NCBI GenBank assembly: GCA_035565775.1
Contig: DATMRW010000023.1
Span: forward strand, 1 to 64,000
Source: PRO6 sp035565775
GTDB taxonomy: Bacteria > Pseudomonadota > Alphaproteobacteria > Rhizobiales > Xanthobacteraceae
Direction: 5' to 3'
DNA length: 64,000 nucleotides
Position 1 is the first letter of the stretch. The number at the start of each line of letters is the position of its first letter. Positions 8,553-16,790 of the stretch are shown in pieces. The notes under the pieces are model-generated. The model did not search any database, had not been told where the DNA came from, and worked only from the letters and a program-made list of their open reading frames with translations. The position numbers and the translations under genes were made by a program.

Positions 8553-8580
8553 AAAAAAGCGGGGCAAATGCCCCGCTTTT
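8553..8580 (-). terminator. Intrinsic terminator after sodB
   Basis: The inverted repeat AAGCGGGGCA/TGCCCCGCTT has a short AT loop and is flanked by A6 on the left and T4 on the right. On the minus strand it gives a strong hairpin followed by T6. It ends sodB transcription 22 bases after the stop and could work in both directions. Confidence 0.88.
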
Positions 8581-8602
8581 CGTGAAGAGTGCTGACCAGA
8601 CG

Positions 8603-9202
8603 TCAGACCGCCTTCGAGAACATTTCCTCGACATATTCCCAATTGACGAGGTTCTCGACGAACGCCTTGAGGTAGTCGGGGCGGCGATTGCGGTAGTCGA
8701 TGTAATAGGAGTGTTCCCAGACGTCGACGCCGAGGATCGGGGTGGCGCCGTGAACCAGCGGGTTCTCGCCGTTCGGGGTCTTGGAGATTTCGAGCTTGCC
8801 GTTCTTGACCGACAGCCAGGCCCAGCCGGAACCGAACTGGCCGGCGCCGGCTGCGACGAAGTCTTCCTTGAACTTGGCGAAGCCGCCGAGGTCTTCGTTG
8901 ATCTTCTTCTCGAGCGCGCCCGGCAGCTTCTCGCCGCCGCCGTTCGGCTTCATCCACTTCCAGAAGTGGATGTGATTGTAGTGCTGGCCGGCATTGTTGA
9001 AGAGCGGGGCGTTCTTGCCGAACGACCCCTTCACGATCTCCTCAAGCGACTTGCCCTCGAATTCGGTGCCCTTGAGCAGGTTGTTGCCGTTGGTCACATA
9101 GGCCTGATGATGCTTGTCGTGGTGATATTCCAGCGTCTCTTTCGACATAAAGGGCTGGAGTGCGTCATAGGCGTACGGAAGTTCGGGAAGTGTGAATGTC
9201 AT
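8603..9202 (-). CDS. sodB: Superoxide dismutase (Fe type)
   Basis: A 199-residue Fe/Mn superoxide dismutase with no signal peptide, so cytoplasmic. Metal ligands are His27 (YHHDKHH), His77 (QHYNH), and the Asp and His of DVWEHSYY near residues 161-165. The C-terminal half has the GSGWAWL core. It converts superoxide to peroxide and oxygen. The overall sequence is closest to the iron branch, but metal choice cannot be settled from sequence alone. It is a single-gene transcript with a strong terminator; no metal-responsive operator was recognised upstream. Confidence 0.93.
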   Translation of the reverse strand: MTFTLPELPYAYDALQPFMSKETLEYHHDKHHQAYVTNGNNLLKGTEFEGKSLEEIVKGSFGKNAPLFNNAGQHYNHIHFWKWMKPNGGGEKLPGALEKKINEDLGGFAKFKEDFVAAGAGQFGSGWAWLSVKNGKLEISKTPNGENPLVHGATPILGVDVWEHSYYIDYRNRRPDYLKAFVENLVNWEYVEEMFSKAV

Positions 9203-9316
9203 GGGGCTCGTCCGCAGTAGTGGATGGATGACAACGAAACCCCCGGCAGAGGGTTCCTTCCTTTAGCGATATGGACCCCTTCGGGGCTGAACGCAAGTTT
9301 TCGCCGTGCCGGATCC

Positions 9317-10558
9317 TTAAGCCGGGCGCGGCAGCGGAGCGTCGGCATTGCTGCTGCGCGACGGCGGCCGCACGTTCATCATCAACTGAAATACGCCGGC
9401 AATCAGACCGATCAGAACCGCGGCCTTCCAGGCAGCGTCGTAGTTGCCGAGCGCGTCATAGATCACGCCGCCGCCCCACGCCCCGACGAACGAGCCGAGC
9501 TGGTGGCTGAAAAAGGCGATGCCGGTCAGCGTCGTCATGAAGCGCAGGCCGAACAGGTGCGACACGAGGCCGTTCACCAGCGGCACGACGCCGAGCCAGA
9601 GCGAGCCCATGACCGCAGCGAAGAGCAGTGTCGAGAACGGCGTCGCCGGCAGGTAGAAGTAGATGCCGAGCGCGAGCGACCGCAAAATATAGATGCCGCC
9701 GAGCAGATACTGCTTCGGATAGATGCCGCCGAGCCAGCCGAACAGATAGGAGCCGAACACGTTGAACAGGCCGATCAGCGCGAGCGCCGAAGCGCCGAGC
9801 GCCGGATCGAGCCCGCAGATCGCCAGATAGTTCGGCAAATGGGTGGTGAGGAAAACAAGCTGGAGGCCGCAGACAAAAAATGCGACCGCCATGACCACGA
9901 AACCCGTATGGGCCATCGCCGATTGCACGACCTGCCCGACGGTCTGGTCGGTATCGTCCGCTTGGTCGATCTCGATCTTGTCGGATTGCCCGGCGGAGAA
10001 GGCGCAAGGCAGCATGACGAGAATGAAGGCGAGAAAGCCGATCAGCGCGACCTGCCAGCCGGAGGTTGAGATCAGGGTCTGCGCCAGCGGCGAGGCGATG
10101 ACGAGGCCGAGCGATCCTGCCGCCGAAACCGCGCCCATCGCCATGCTGCGATACCGCGGCAGCACGGTGCGCGAGGTGACGCTCATCGCCAGGCTGCCGG
10201 CGGTGCAGGCCAGCGCCAGACCGACGCAGACGCCCGCGCCGACGGTGAACAGGAACGGCGAGGTCGCAAAGATCATCGCGACGAGGCCGGCGGCATAGAT
10301 GGCGACGCCGCTCAGCATCACGATGCGGCCGCCATGGCGGTCTGCGATGACGCCGACGACGGGCTGCGCCACGCCCCAGACGATGTTCTGAATGGCCATG
10401 GCGAGGGAGAAGTCCGCGGCGGTGAGACCGACTTCGCGAATCAGCGAGGGCTGAAACAGGCCGAAGCTTTGCCGCATTCCCATCGCGAGGCTGAGCAGGA
10501 TGGCTGCGCCGCCGAGAATCGACCAACGCTGCAGCTTGCTCAATTGAGCTGCTCTCAT
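9317..10558 (-). CDS. MFS transporter
   Basis: A 413-residue major facilitator with twelve hydrophobic segments. The GVIADRHGGRIVM loop between helices 2 and 3 is the MFS signature, and the N-terminal region MGMRQSFGLFQP resembles the oxalate/formate antiporter-like (OFA) group. A central charged loop (QSDKIEIDQADD) separates the two six-helix halves. The substrate is unknown. I chose the ATG at 10558; another in-frame ATG lies at 10579, and longer extensions are arginine- and proline-rich. It diverges from the DUF2147 gene across about 316 bases and is not in an operon. Confidence 0.82.
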   Translation of the reverse strand: MRAAQLSKLQRWSILGGAAILLSLAMGMRQSFGLFQPSLIREVGLTAADFSLAMAIQNIVWGVAQPVVGVIADRHGGRIVMLSGVAIYAAGLVAMIFATSPFLFTVGAGVCVGLALACTAGSLAMSVTSRTVLPRYRSMAMGAVSAAGSLGLVIASPLAQTLISTSGWQVALIGFLAFILVMLPCAFSAGQSDKIEIDQADDTDQTVGQVVQSAMAHTGFVVMAVAFFVCGLQLVFLTTHLPNYLAICGLDPALGASALALIGLFNVFGSYLFGWLGGIYPKQYLLGGIYILRSLALGIYFYLPATPFSTLLFAAVMGSLWLGVVPLVNGLVSHLFGLRFMTTLTGIAFFSHQLGSFVGAWGGGVIYDALGNYDAAWKAAVLIGLIAGVFQLMMNVRPPSRSSNADAPLPRPA

Positions 10559-10874
10559 TCCTTGTCGTCTCCAATTCATGCTGCGGGCAACACGGGTGCA
10601 CCGTAGAGCTTGCTGTTGTTGATTCGCTGTGGTCGCCCGGCGAGGCGCGCAGTGTGACATCGCCCTTGCGGCTTGGCTACGGGCCGTATCGCCGGTAAGG
10701 GGTTGCATATGGCGCAGAGCTGCAACGCCATGATTGGCGGGGATGATGGCGCCGGCAATGAGAACCCAGGGCGTTAATCCTCGATTTACCAAAAACGCGA
10801 TGCTTCAAATCTGCAGCCTTGCAGAGGACGCGCGCCCGGTGCTTAACCGGGCCGAGAGAACTGAAGGGGGTAAA
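10559..10874. other. Divergent intergenic region with a hairpin before the DUF2147 gene
   Basis: No gene is supported here. The region must carry promoters for the leftward MFS gene and the rightward DUF2147 gene; I could not assign their boxes with confidence. A 7-base-pair hairpin (GCCCGGT/ACCGGGC, loop GCTTA) lies at 10834-10852, just before the GAAGGGGG ribosome-binding site of the DUF2147 gene. It could affect its translation. Confidence 0.5.
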
Positions 10875-11327
10875 ATGTTGGTGCGTGCTGGTCTTGTCCT
10901 TTTGATGTTCGCCTCGCTCCTTGTTGGCTTCTCCGCGGGGGCGAATGCGCAGGGACAGGGCGGCGGCGACCCCTCGGGCGTGTGGCTGACGCAGGCCGGC
11001 GACGCCAAGGTCAGGGTGCGCAGTTGCGGCGCGGGCATTTGCGGCTCGGTGGTGTGGCTGCGCGATCCGATTGACCCCGACACGGGGCAGGCCGCCCGCG
11101 ATTCCAAAAATCCCAACCCCGCCTTGCGCCAGCGCCCGATCGTCGGCCTGGTCCTGTTCGAAGGCATGCAGCCGACCGCGCCGAGCCGCTGGTCCGGCCG
11201 CATCTACAACGCCGATGACGGCCAGCACTATGCTAGCAACATCGCCATGACCGGCCCGAACTCGCTCCGGGTCGAGGGCTGCGTCGGTGCGCTTTGCGGC
11301 AACGAGGTCTGGTCGCGCTCGAACTAG
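10875..11327 (+). CDS. Secreted DUF2147 protein
   Basis: A 150-residue protein with a signal peptide ending near ANAQ (about residue 25) and a single DUF2147 domain. It has the typical start GVWLTQAGDAKVRV, paired cysteines (SCGAGICG and CVGALCG) that could form disulfides, and GRIYNADDG. DUF2147 is a small periplasmic beta-barrel of unknown function. The ATG at 10875 follows a GAAGGGGG Shine-Dalgarno. Its stop overlaps by four bases the stop of the convergent nsrR-type gene. Confidence 0.85.
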   Translation: MLVRAGLVLLMFASLLVGFSAGANAQGQGGGDPSGVWLTQAGDAKVRVRSCGAGICGSVVWLRDPIDPDTGQAARDSKNPNPALRQRPIVGLVLFEGMQPTAPSRWSGRIYNADDGQHYASNIAMTGPNSLRVEGCVGALCGNEVWSRSN

Positions 11328-11782
11328 GCGCGCTGCTTCTTCCTGCTTGGCGCGGCGGGCGGCGGTGTGATGCCAAAATCCTTCGGGTTCAACGCCAGAT
11401 CCGCCAGCGTGTAGCGATCGAGCGTTTCGAGAAAGGCCGCCATGGCCTCTCCCAGAACGCGCCGCAACCGGCATTTTGGCGTGATCACGCAATCATTCCC
11501 TGGCGCAAAGCACTCCACGAGCGCGAAATCCGGCTCGGTGGCGCGAACGACGTCGCCGAGACAGATCTGATCCGGCTTCTGATTGAGCGTCAGCCCGCCC
11601 GAGCGGCCCCGCACGGCCTTCAAGAAACCGGTTCGGGTAAGCTGGTTGGCGACCTTCATCAGATGTGCGCGCGAAATACCGTAGATTTCCGCCGTTTCCT
11701 CAATGGTGATCAGGCGCTCGTTCTGGGCCGCGGCATACATCAGGATGCGGAGCGAGTAGTCGGTAAAGTTGGTCAGGCGCAT
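11324..11782 (-). CDS. nsrR: Rrf2-family regulator, NsrR type
   Basis: A 152-residue protein. An N-terminal winged helix (MRLTNFTDYSLRILMY, then SRAHLMKVANQL as recognition helix) is followed by three cysteines at 91, 98 and 104 (C-x6-C-x5-C), which would bind an iron-sulfur cluster. The stretch CVITPKCRL closely matches NsrR, the nitric-oxide sensor that represses NO-detoxification genes. RirA or another Rrf2 member is the alternative, but the cysteine region favours NsrR. It faces away from the cbb3 operon; an inverted repeat at 11834-11860 is a candidate autoregulatory site. Confidence 0.85.
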   Translation of the reverse strand: MRLTNFTDYSLRILMYAAAQNERLITIEETAEIYGISRAHLMKVANQLTRTGFLKAVRGRSGGLTLNQKPDQICLGDVVRATEPDFALVECFAPGNDCVITPKCRLRRVLGEAMAAFLETLDRYTLADLALNPKDFGITPPPAAPSRKKQRA

Positions 11783-11833
11783 CGTTGTTCCGGAATAGCG
11801 CGGGCGCTGGTTCTTGGCCCGATCATGTCATAT

Positions 11834-11860
11834 AAATGATGCGCTGCGCAGATATCATTT
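11834..11860. promoter_or_regulatory. Inverted repeat upstream of nsrR
   Basis: AAATGAT at 11834-11840 and ATCATTT at 11854-11860 are perfect inverted copies. They are separated by 13 bases, so their centres are about two helical turns apart. The site lies 52 bases upstream of the nsrR start. It is a candidate operator for NsrR itself or for a regulator of nsrR; spacing differs from the enterobacterial NsrR consensus. Confidence 0.45.
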
Positions 11861-12028
11861 GCAAGGATTCCGGATGATGCTCCGCCGCCGCGCGGATGGC
11901 GGCGGAAATTGGCTTGCGCGGATCGCGCGTCCGGATGAACCTGAGGCATTGCTTGAAGTTCACGCGTCATCCGGCTGACCTGCTTGCACGGACCAGCCGG
12001 CCCTCAGGGAGTTTGTGCGCCGCATTAC

Positions 12029-12070
12029 TTGCGGTAGCGCAAAGAGCGCCTGGAACCCTCCCCCTATATT
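12029..12070 (+). promoter_or_regulatory. FixK/FNR-type box and promoter of the cco operon
   Basis: TTGC-N6-GCAA at 12029-12042 matches the FixK2 consensus TTG(A/C)-N6-(T/G)CAA. A -10-like TATATT is at 12065-12070, so the box would be centred near -41.5, as in class II CRP/FNR promoters. This predicts low-oxygen activation of ccoNOQP. A second 13-base palindrome (GATCGT-C-ACGATC) lies at 12135-12147 in the leader. Confidence 0.85.
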
Positions 12071-12179
12071 GGGAGAGCCGCGAAGTCTTGGCGCTTTCTC
12101 CATTTTCGACCCGCGGCTGAGTATTTCGGCCCCTGATCGTCACGATCGGTCTGGCCCATTCACAGGATGAGAGCCGTCG

Positions 12180-13832
12180 ATGATCTCCCAGCTCACGAAA
12201 ACCGAACGACAGGGGGCGCTGCTTATTCTGCTGGCGCTGGCCCTGTGCGGCCTTGCGATGACGGTCGGCGGAAAAGACGACCCGTTTGCAGCCCATGGCG
12301 CGATAACGATGGTGGCCGCCATCATCATGATGTTCGTCGTGATCTCCGGGTACTACTCGCCCGAGGCCACGAAGGAGCAGCGGGCGGAATATTATGACGA
12401 CCCGAGCAAGGTCGGCATCGTTCTCGCGATGATCTGGGCCGTGATAGGCATGTTCGTCGGCGACTGGGTGGCGTGGCTGCTGGTCAATCCCAACCTTACC
12501 TTCGACGCCGGCTGGTCGAGCTTCGGCCGCTTGCGGCCGGTGCACACCGCGGGCGTGATTTTCGGCTTCGGCGGCAACGCGCTGATCGCGACCTCCTATT
12601 ATGTGATGCAGCGGACCAGCCGCACCCGGATGCCTGACCAGCTCAGCCCGTGGTTCGTGCTGCTTGGCTACAACCTGTTCTGCGTGATTTCCGCGAGCGG
12701 GTTCCTGATGGGCGTGACGCAGTCGCGCGAATATGCCGAGCCGGAATGGTACGCCGACATCTGGCTGGTGATCGTCTGGGTCACCTACCTCGTTCTCTAC
12801 CTGCGCACGCTGGCGCGCCGGAAGGAACCCCATATCTACGTCTCCAACTGGTACTACCTCGCCTTCATCGTGGTCGTGGCGATGCTGCACATCGTCAACA
12901 ACCTGGCGGTGCCGATCTCGCTCAACCGCGCCAAGAGCTACTCGCTGTTCTCCGGCGTGCAGGATGCGATGACCCAGTGGTGGTACGGCCACAACGCGGT
13001 TGCCTTCTTCCTGACCGCGGGCTTCCTCGGCATGATGTACTACTTCCTGCCCAAGCGGGCGGGGCGGCCGATCTACTCCTATCGCCTGTCGATCATCTCG
13101 TTCTGGGGCATCACCTTCTTCTACATGTGGGCGGGCTCGCACCATCTGCACTACACGGCTCTGCCGCACTGGGTGCAGACGCTGGGCATGACCTTCTCGG
13201 TGATGCTGCTGGTGCCGTCCTGGGCCTCGGCCGGCAACGCGCTGATGACGCTTAACGGCGCGTGGGACAAGGTGCGCGACGACGCGACGCTGCGCTTCAT
13301 GATGGTCGCCGCCGTGTTCTATGGCCTCACCACGTTCGAGGGATCGTTCATGGCGATCCGGCAGGTCAACTCGCTGTCGCACTACACCGACTGGACCGTC
13401 GGCCACGTTCACGCCGGCGCGCTCGGCTGGGTGGCGATGATCACCTTCGGCTCGATCTATGCGGCGGTGCCGTGGCTGTGGCGACGCGAGCGGATGTGGT
13501 CGGCGCGTCTCGTCGAAGTGCACTTCTGGCTCGCGGTGGCCGGCACGCTGATCTACGTCTTCGCGATGTGGAACTCGGGCATCATCCAGGGGCTGATGTG
13601 GCGGACCTATAACGAGAGCGGCACGCTCGCCTACTCGTTCGTCGACTCGCTGGTCGCGATGCACCCGTACTACATCGCGCGCGCCATCGGTGGCCTGTTC
13701 TTCCTCGCCGGTGCGCTGGTCGGTTTCTACAACATCATCATGACGATCCGTGAGGCTCCGGAAGCTGCCACGAGCGCTTCGCCGGATGAGCTTGTTGTGG
13801 CTGGCGCGCCGGCGCTGCAGGCAGGGGAGTAA
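12180..13832 (+). CDS. ccoN: cbb3 cytochrome oxidase subunit I (CcoN/FixN)
   Basis: A 550-residue catalytic subunit with about twelve to fourteen membrane helices. Conserved heme and copper ligand regions are visible: PVHTAG near residue 120, WWYGHNAVAFF, AGSHHLHYT and VGHVHAGALGW. It reduces oxygen at a heme b3-CuB centre and pumps protons with high oxygen affinity. The length fits the family. It is the first gene of ccoNOQP, behind a FixK-type box, and is followed after 6 bases by ccoO. Confidence 0.97.
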   Translation: MISQLTKTERQGALLILLALALCGLAMTVGGKDDPFAAHGAITMVAAIIMMFVVISGYYSPEATKEQRAEYYDDPSKVGIVLAMIWAVIGMFVGDWVAWLLVNPNLTFDAGWSSFGRLRPVHTAGVIFGFGGNALIATSYYVMQRTSRTRMPDQLSPWFVLLGYNLFCVISASGFLMGVTQSREYAEPEWYADIWLVIVWVTYLVLYLRTLARRKEPHIYVSNWYYLAFIVVVAMLHIVNNLAVPISLNRAKSYSLFSGVQDAMTQWWYGHNAVAFFLTAGFLGMMYYFLPKRAGRPIYSYRLSIISFWGITFFYMWAGSHHLHYTALPHWVQTLGMTFSVMLLVPSWASAGNALMTLNGAWDKVRDDATLRFMMVAAVFYGLTTFEGSFMAIRQVNSLSHYTDWTVGHVHAGALGWVAMITFGSIYAAVPWLWRRERMWSARLVEVHFWLAVAGTLIYVFAMWNSGIIQGLMWRTYNESGTLAYSFVDSLVAMHPYYIARAIGGLFFLAGALVGFYNIIMTIREAPEAATSASPDELVVAGAPALQAGE

Positions 13833-13838
13833 TTTTCG

Positions 13839-14618
13839 ATGTTCGGTCTTCACTATCGGCTTGAACGCAAGTCCATCCCGCTGGTCCTCGCGATCATCGG
13901 CGTGGCGAGCATCGGCGGCCTCGTCGAGATCGCGCCGCTCTTCACGATCAACCAGACGGTGGAAGCCGCGCCCAACATGCGCGTCTACACTCCGCTCGAG
14001 CTCGCAGGGCGCAACATCTATGTCCGCGAGGGCTGCTATGCCTGCCACTCGCAGATGATCCGCACGCTGCGCGACGAGGTCGAGCGCTACGGGCCTTACT
14101 CGCTCGCGGTGGAATCGAAGTACGATCACCCGCACCTGTGGGGCTCGAAGCGCACGGGGCCGGACCTCGCGCGTGTCGGCGGCAAGTATTCCGACGAGTG
14201 GCATGTCGCGCACCTCAACAACCCGCGCGACGTGATGCCCGAGTCGATCATGCCCGCTTACGCCTACCTGTCGCGGGCGACGCTCAAGATCGACGAGCTC
14301 AGTCTCGATCTCGCGGCGATGCGCAAGGTCGGCGTGCCCTACACCGACGACATGATCGCCAATGCCACCGCGGATGCCTACGGGCAGGCGTCGCCCGATT
14401 CACCGCAGGCCGAGGGCGTCACCAAGCGCTACGGCGAGGCGACCAACGTGCGCGCCTTCGACGGCAAGCAGGGTGAGCCGAGCGAGATGGATGCGCTCGT
14501 CGCGTATCTGCAGATTCTCGGCAAGCTGACCGATGTCGCGCATCAGACGCAGGCAAACGCCGAAGCCAAGCCGGAAGCCGCCGCGCAGGCCGAAGCGAAA
14601 GCAGGAGGCAAGCCATGA
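13839..14618 (+). CDS. ccoO: cbb3 oxidase subunit II, mono-heme c (CcoO/FixO)
   Basis: A 259-residue subunit with an N-terminal membrane anchor (about residues 10-30) and one heme c site C66-Y-A-C-H70 followed by SQMIRT, the CcoO signature. It passes electrons from CcoP to CcoN. The C-terminal tail is Ala/Glu/Lys-rich and low in complexity. Its TGA overlaps the ATG of ccoQ. Confidence 0.96.
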   Translation: MFGLHYRLERKSIPLVLAIIGVASIGGLVEIAPLFTINQTVEAAPNMRVYTPLELAGRNIYVREGCYACHSQMIRTLRDEVERYGPYSLAVESKYDHPHLWGSKRTGPDLARVGGKYSDEWHVAHLNNPRDVMPESIMPAYAYLSRATLKIDELSLDLAAMRKVGVPYTDDMIANATADAYGQASPDSPQAEGVTKRYGEATNVRAFDGKQGEPSEMDALVAYLQILGKLTDVAHQTQANAEAKPEAAAQAEAKAGGKP

Positions 14619-14785
14619 TGGTCGAGCATGATTTCCTGGTCGGCTTCGCAAAGTCGTTCGGGCTGTTTTACCTGATCGGATTGTCAATCGCCGTGATGAT
14701 CTATGCGTGCTGGCCGTCGAACCGCCAGCGTTTCGATCACGCCGCGCAATCGATTCTCACCAAGGAAGATCGTCCATGGCAATGA
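14615..14785 (+). CDS. ccoQ: cbb3 oxidase subunit CcoQ/FixQ
   Basis: A 56-residue protein with one membrane helix (about residues 10-30, FGLFYLIGLSIAVMIYACW) and a short polar tail. This is the usual form of CcoQ, which stabilises the assembled oxidase. The ATG at 14615 overlaps the ccoO stop, and the gene overlaps the start of ccoP by 10 bases. Position and size decide the identification. Confidence 0.92.
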   Translation: MMVEHDFLVGFAKSFGLFYLIGLSIAVMIYACWPSNRQRFDHAAQSILTKEDRPWQ

Positions 14786-15657
14786 GTGAACGCGATCCAC
14801 TCACCGGTCACGCCACGACCGGCCATGAGTGGAACGGCATCAAGGAATTGAACGCGCCGGTCCCGCGCGCCGTCTGGTTCTTTCTGATCATCACCGTGGT
14901 GTTCTCGGTCATCTGGTGGGTGTTGATGCCGACCTGGCCGCTTGGCACCACCTACACCAAGGGCATTCTCGGGGTCGATCAGCGCAATACCGTCGCGCAG
15001 AAGCTCAAGACGGCCGATGAGGCCCGGAGCCCGTGGACGAAGCGCATCGACGAGATGAAGTTCGCCGAGGTTGCAGGCGATGCCGAGCTGATGAAGAAGG
15101 TGCGTCAGACCGGGCGCACGCTGTTCGGCGACAACTGCGCGGCGTGCCATGGCTTCAGCGCCAAGGGCGGTCCGGGCTTCCCCAACCTGACGACGGCGTC
15201 GTCGCTGTGGGGCAGCGACCCGGAGAAGCTATTTGAAACCATCCGCGTCGGCATCAATGCCGCGCATCCGGAGACCCGCACGGCGCAGATGCCGGCCTTC
15301 GGACGCGACCAGATGCTGCCGAGGGCGGACATCGAGAAGGTTGTCGACTTCGTCGAGACGCTGTCGAACCCGGCTGCGGCCAAGCAGGTCACTCCTGACG
15401 CGCTTGAGGCCGGCAAGGAATTGTTCGTCGCCAACTGCGCCGCCTGCCACGGCGACAATGGCAAGGGCAATGTCGAGGTCGGCGCGCCGGATTTGACCGA
15501 TGCGTCCTGGATCTATGGCGGCGACAAGCAGTCGATCCTGAATACGGTCTGGGGTGGGCGGCAGGGTCACATGCCTGCCTGGGAGCATCGTCTGAGCAAT
15601 ATCGACCGCAAGATTCTGGCGCTCTACCTGTCCGACCTGAGGAAGCCTGGCCAATGA
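14776..15657 (+). CDS. ccoP: cbb3 oxidase subunit III, di-heme c (CcoP/FixP)
   Basis: A 293-residue subunit. It has a CcoP N-terminal domain with GHEWNGIKELN, a membrane helix at about 35-55, and two heme c sites CAACH at 121-125 and 221-225. It receives electrons from cytochrome c. The ATG at 14776 has an AAGGAAG Shine-Dalgarno 7 bases upstream; a second in-frame ATG lies two codons on. The stop overlaps the ATG of the next small gene. Confidence 0.97.
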   Translation: MAMSERDPLTGHATTGHEWNGIKELNAPVPRAVWFFLIITVVFSVIWWVLMPTWPLGTTYTKGILGVDQRNTVAQKLKTADEARSPWTKRIDEMKFAEVAGDAELMKKVRQTGRTLFGDNCAACHGFSAKGGPGFPNLTTASSLWGSDPEKLFETIRVGINAAHPETRTAQMPAFGRDQMLPRADIEKVVDFVETLSNPAAAKQVTPDALEAGKELFVANCAACHGDNGKGNVEVGAPDLTDASWIYGGDKQSILNTVWGGRQGHMPAWEHRLSNIDRKILALYLSDLRKPGQ

Positions 15658-15878
15658 CCACTGCCGCGACGGCACCGACGCGAAGCCGCACAAAGGTCCT
15701 GATCTGGGCCGGGGTTGCCGCGGGCCTGTTGGTCGTCGCGGCAGCCAATGCCCATCTCGTCTATGTGGCGGTGATGTCGCAGCCCGATTGCATCGCCCAT
15801 GTGCGCCAGGGACAGGCGCAAGGGAATGTCGCGCCGGGTGCGTTCAGCGCCGCCAAATCGTCCTGTTCGATCCGATGA
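15654..15878 (+). CDS. Small membrane protein of the cco operon
   Basis: A 74-residue protein whose ATG overlaps the ccoP stop (ATGA). One hydrophobic helix at about residues 15-36 runs into AHLVYVAVMSQPDC. The short periplasmic tail has two cysteines (positions about 45 and 71). I do not recognise a named family. It occupies the place where ccoG and ccoH normally follow ccoP. The 'NAHLVYVAV' end of its helix faintly recalls FixH/CcoH, but it is far shorter and the resemblance may be chance. A role in oxidase assembly is inferred from coupling only. Confidence 0.7.
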   Translation: MTTAATAPTRSRTKVLIWAGVAAGLLVVAAANAHLVYVAVMSQPDCIAHVRQGQAQGNVAPGAFSAAKSSCSIR

Positions 15879-15957
15879 TGCTGCGAGTCCAATGCGACGC
15901 CTGCATGAGTGCAAGACACATTCAACAAGCTGACGTTCAACAGTGAGACCGACCAAC

Positions 15958-16743
15958 ATGCTTACGATCCCCGCCATTGTGCCGCCGCTGCCCCGCGACA
16001 ACCGGTGGAATCGCGATCTCGCCCCGTCCGATGCTTTCAAGTGGCTGGCGGCGGGCTGGAATGATTTTAGGAACGAGCCGGGCAAGAGCCTTGCTTACGG
16101 CATCGTCGTCTTTCTGATTTCGGCCGGCATCGTCTTCGGGCTGATCGCCATCGGCCGCGACTACATCCTGTTTCCGGCCTTTGCCGGCTTCATGGTGGTG
16201 GGGCCGATGATCGCGATCGGCCTCTATGAAAAGAGCCGGCGCATTGCCGAAGGCAAGCCGCTGTCGCTGTGGCGCATGCTGCTGGTGAAGCCGAAGTCGA
16301 ACGGCCAGGTGCTGTTCATCGGCGTGCTGCTCTGCATGCTTGTGCTGACATGGATGCGCGCCGCCGTGATCGTCTACGCGCTGTTCTTCGGCGTGACGCC
16401 GTTCCCCGGCCTCGACCATATCGCCGAGATGCTGTTCACCACGCCGGTGGGCTGGGCGATGCTGCTCGTCGGCAGCGCGGTCGGCGCGCTGTTCGCGGCG
16501 TTCTCTTTTGCGATCAGCGTGTTCTCGGTCCCGATGCTGCTCGACCAGCGCGTCGATGCGTTGACCGCGATGGGTCGCAGCATGGCGCTGGTCTGGCACA
16601 ATCTGCCGGTGATGTTGACCTGGGGCGCGATCGTGCTGGCGCTGTTTCTGGCGTCGCTCGCGACCGGCCTGCTCGGGCTGATCATCGTCTTTCCGCTGCT
16701 TGGCCATGGCACCTGGCACGCCTATCGGGCGGTGTGGAACTGA
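15958..16743 (+). CDS. DUF2189 membrane protein
   Basis: A 261-residue protein. A short N-terminal region (RNDFRNEPGKSLAYG-like) leads into six or so hydrophobic helices, the pattern of DUF2189. Family members are often found next to oxidase or respiratory genes, and no activity is established. The first possible start is GTG at 15943; I chose ATG at 15958. Located between the cbb3 structural genes and ccoIS, it may be co-transcribed; 79 bases separate it from the small upstream gene. Confidence 0.8.
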   Translation: MLTIPAIVPPLPRDNRWNRDLAPSDAFKWLAAGWNDFRNEPGKSLAYGIVVFLISAGIVFGLIAIGRDYILFPAFAGFMVVGPMIAIGLYEKSRRIAEGKPLSLWRMLLVKPKSNGQVLFIGVLLCMLVLTWMRAAVIVYALFFGVTPFPGLDHIAEMLFTTPVGWAMLLVGSAVGALFAAFSFAISVFSVPMLLDQRVDALTAMGRSMALVWHNLPVMLTWGAIVLALFLASLATGLLGLIIVFPLLGHGTWHAYRAVWN

Positions 16744-16790
16744 AGTTGTGGCGGAGCGCCGCCGCGCTCCGCCGGTGAAGGAGTGGCAAG

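Noticed and set aside
8499..8602. Fluoride riboswitch upstream of crcB
   Set aside because: Only the sodB terminator is clear there; I could not find the crcB-motif consensus.
11967..14213. Open frame of 748 codons antisense to ccoN and ccoO
   Set aside because: Arg/His/Asp-rich sequence typical of a shadow frame; ccoNO on the plus strand are certain.
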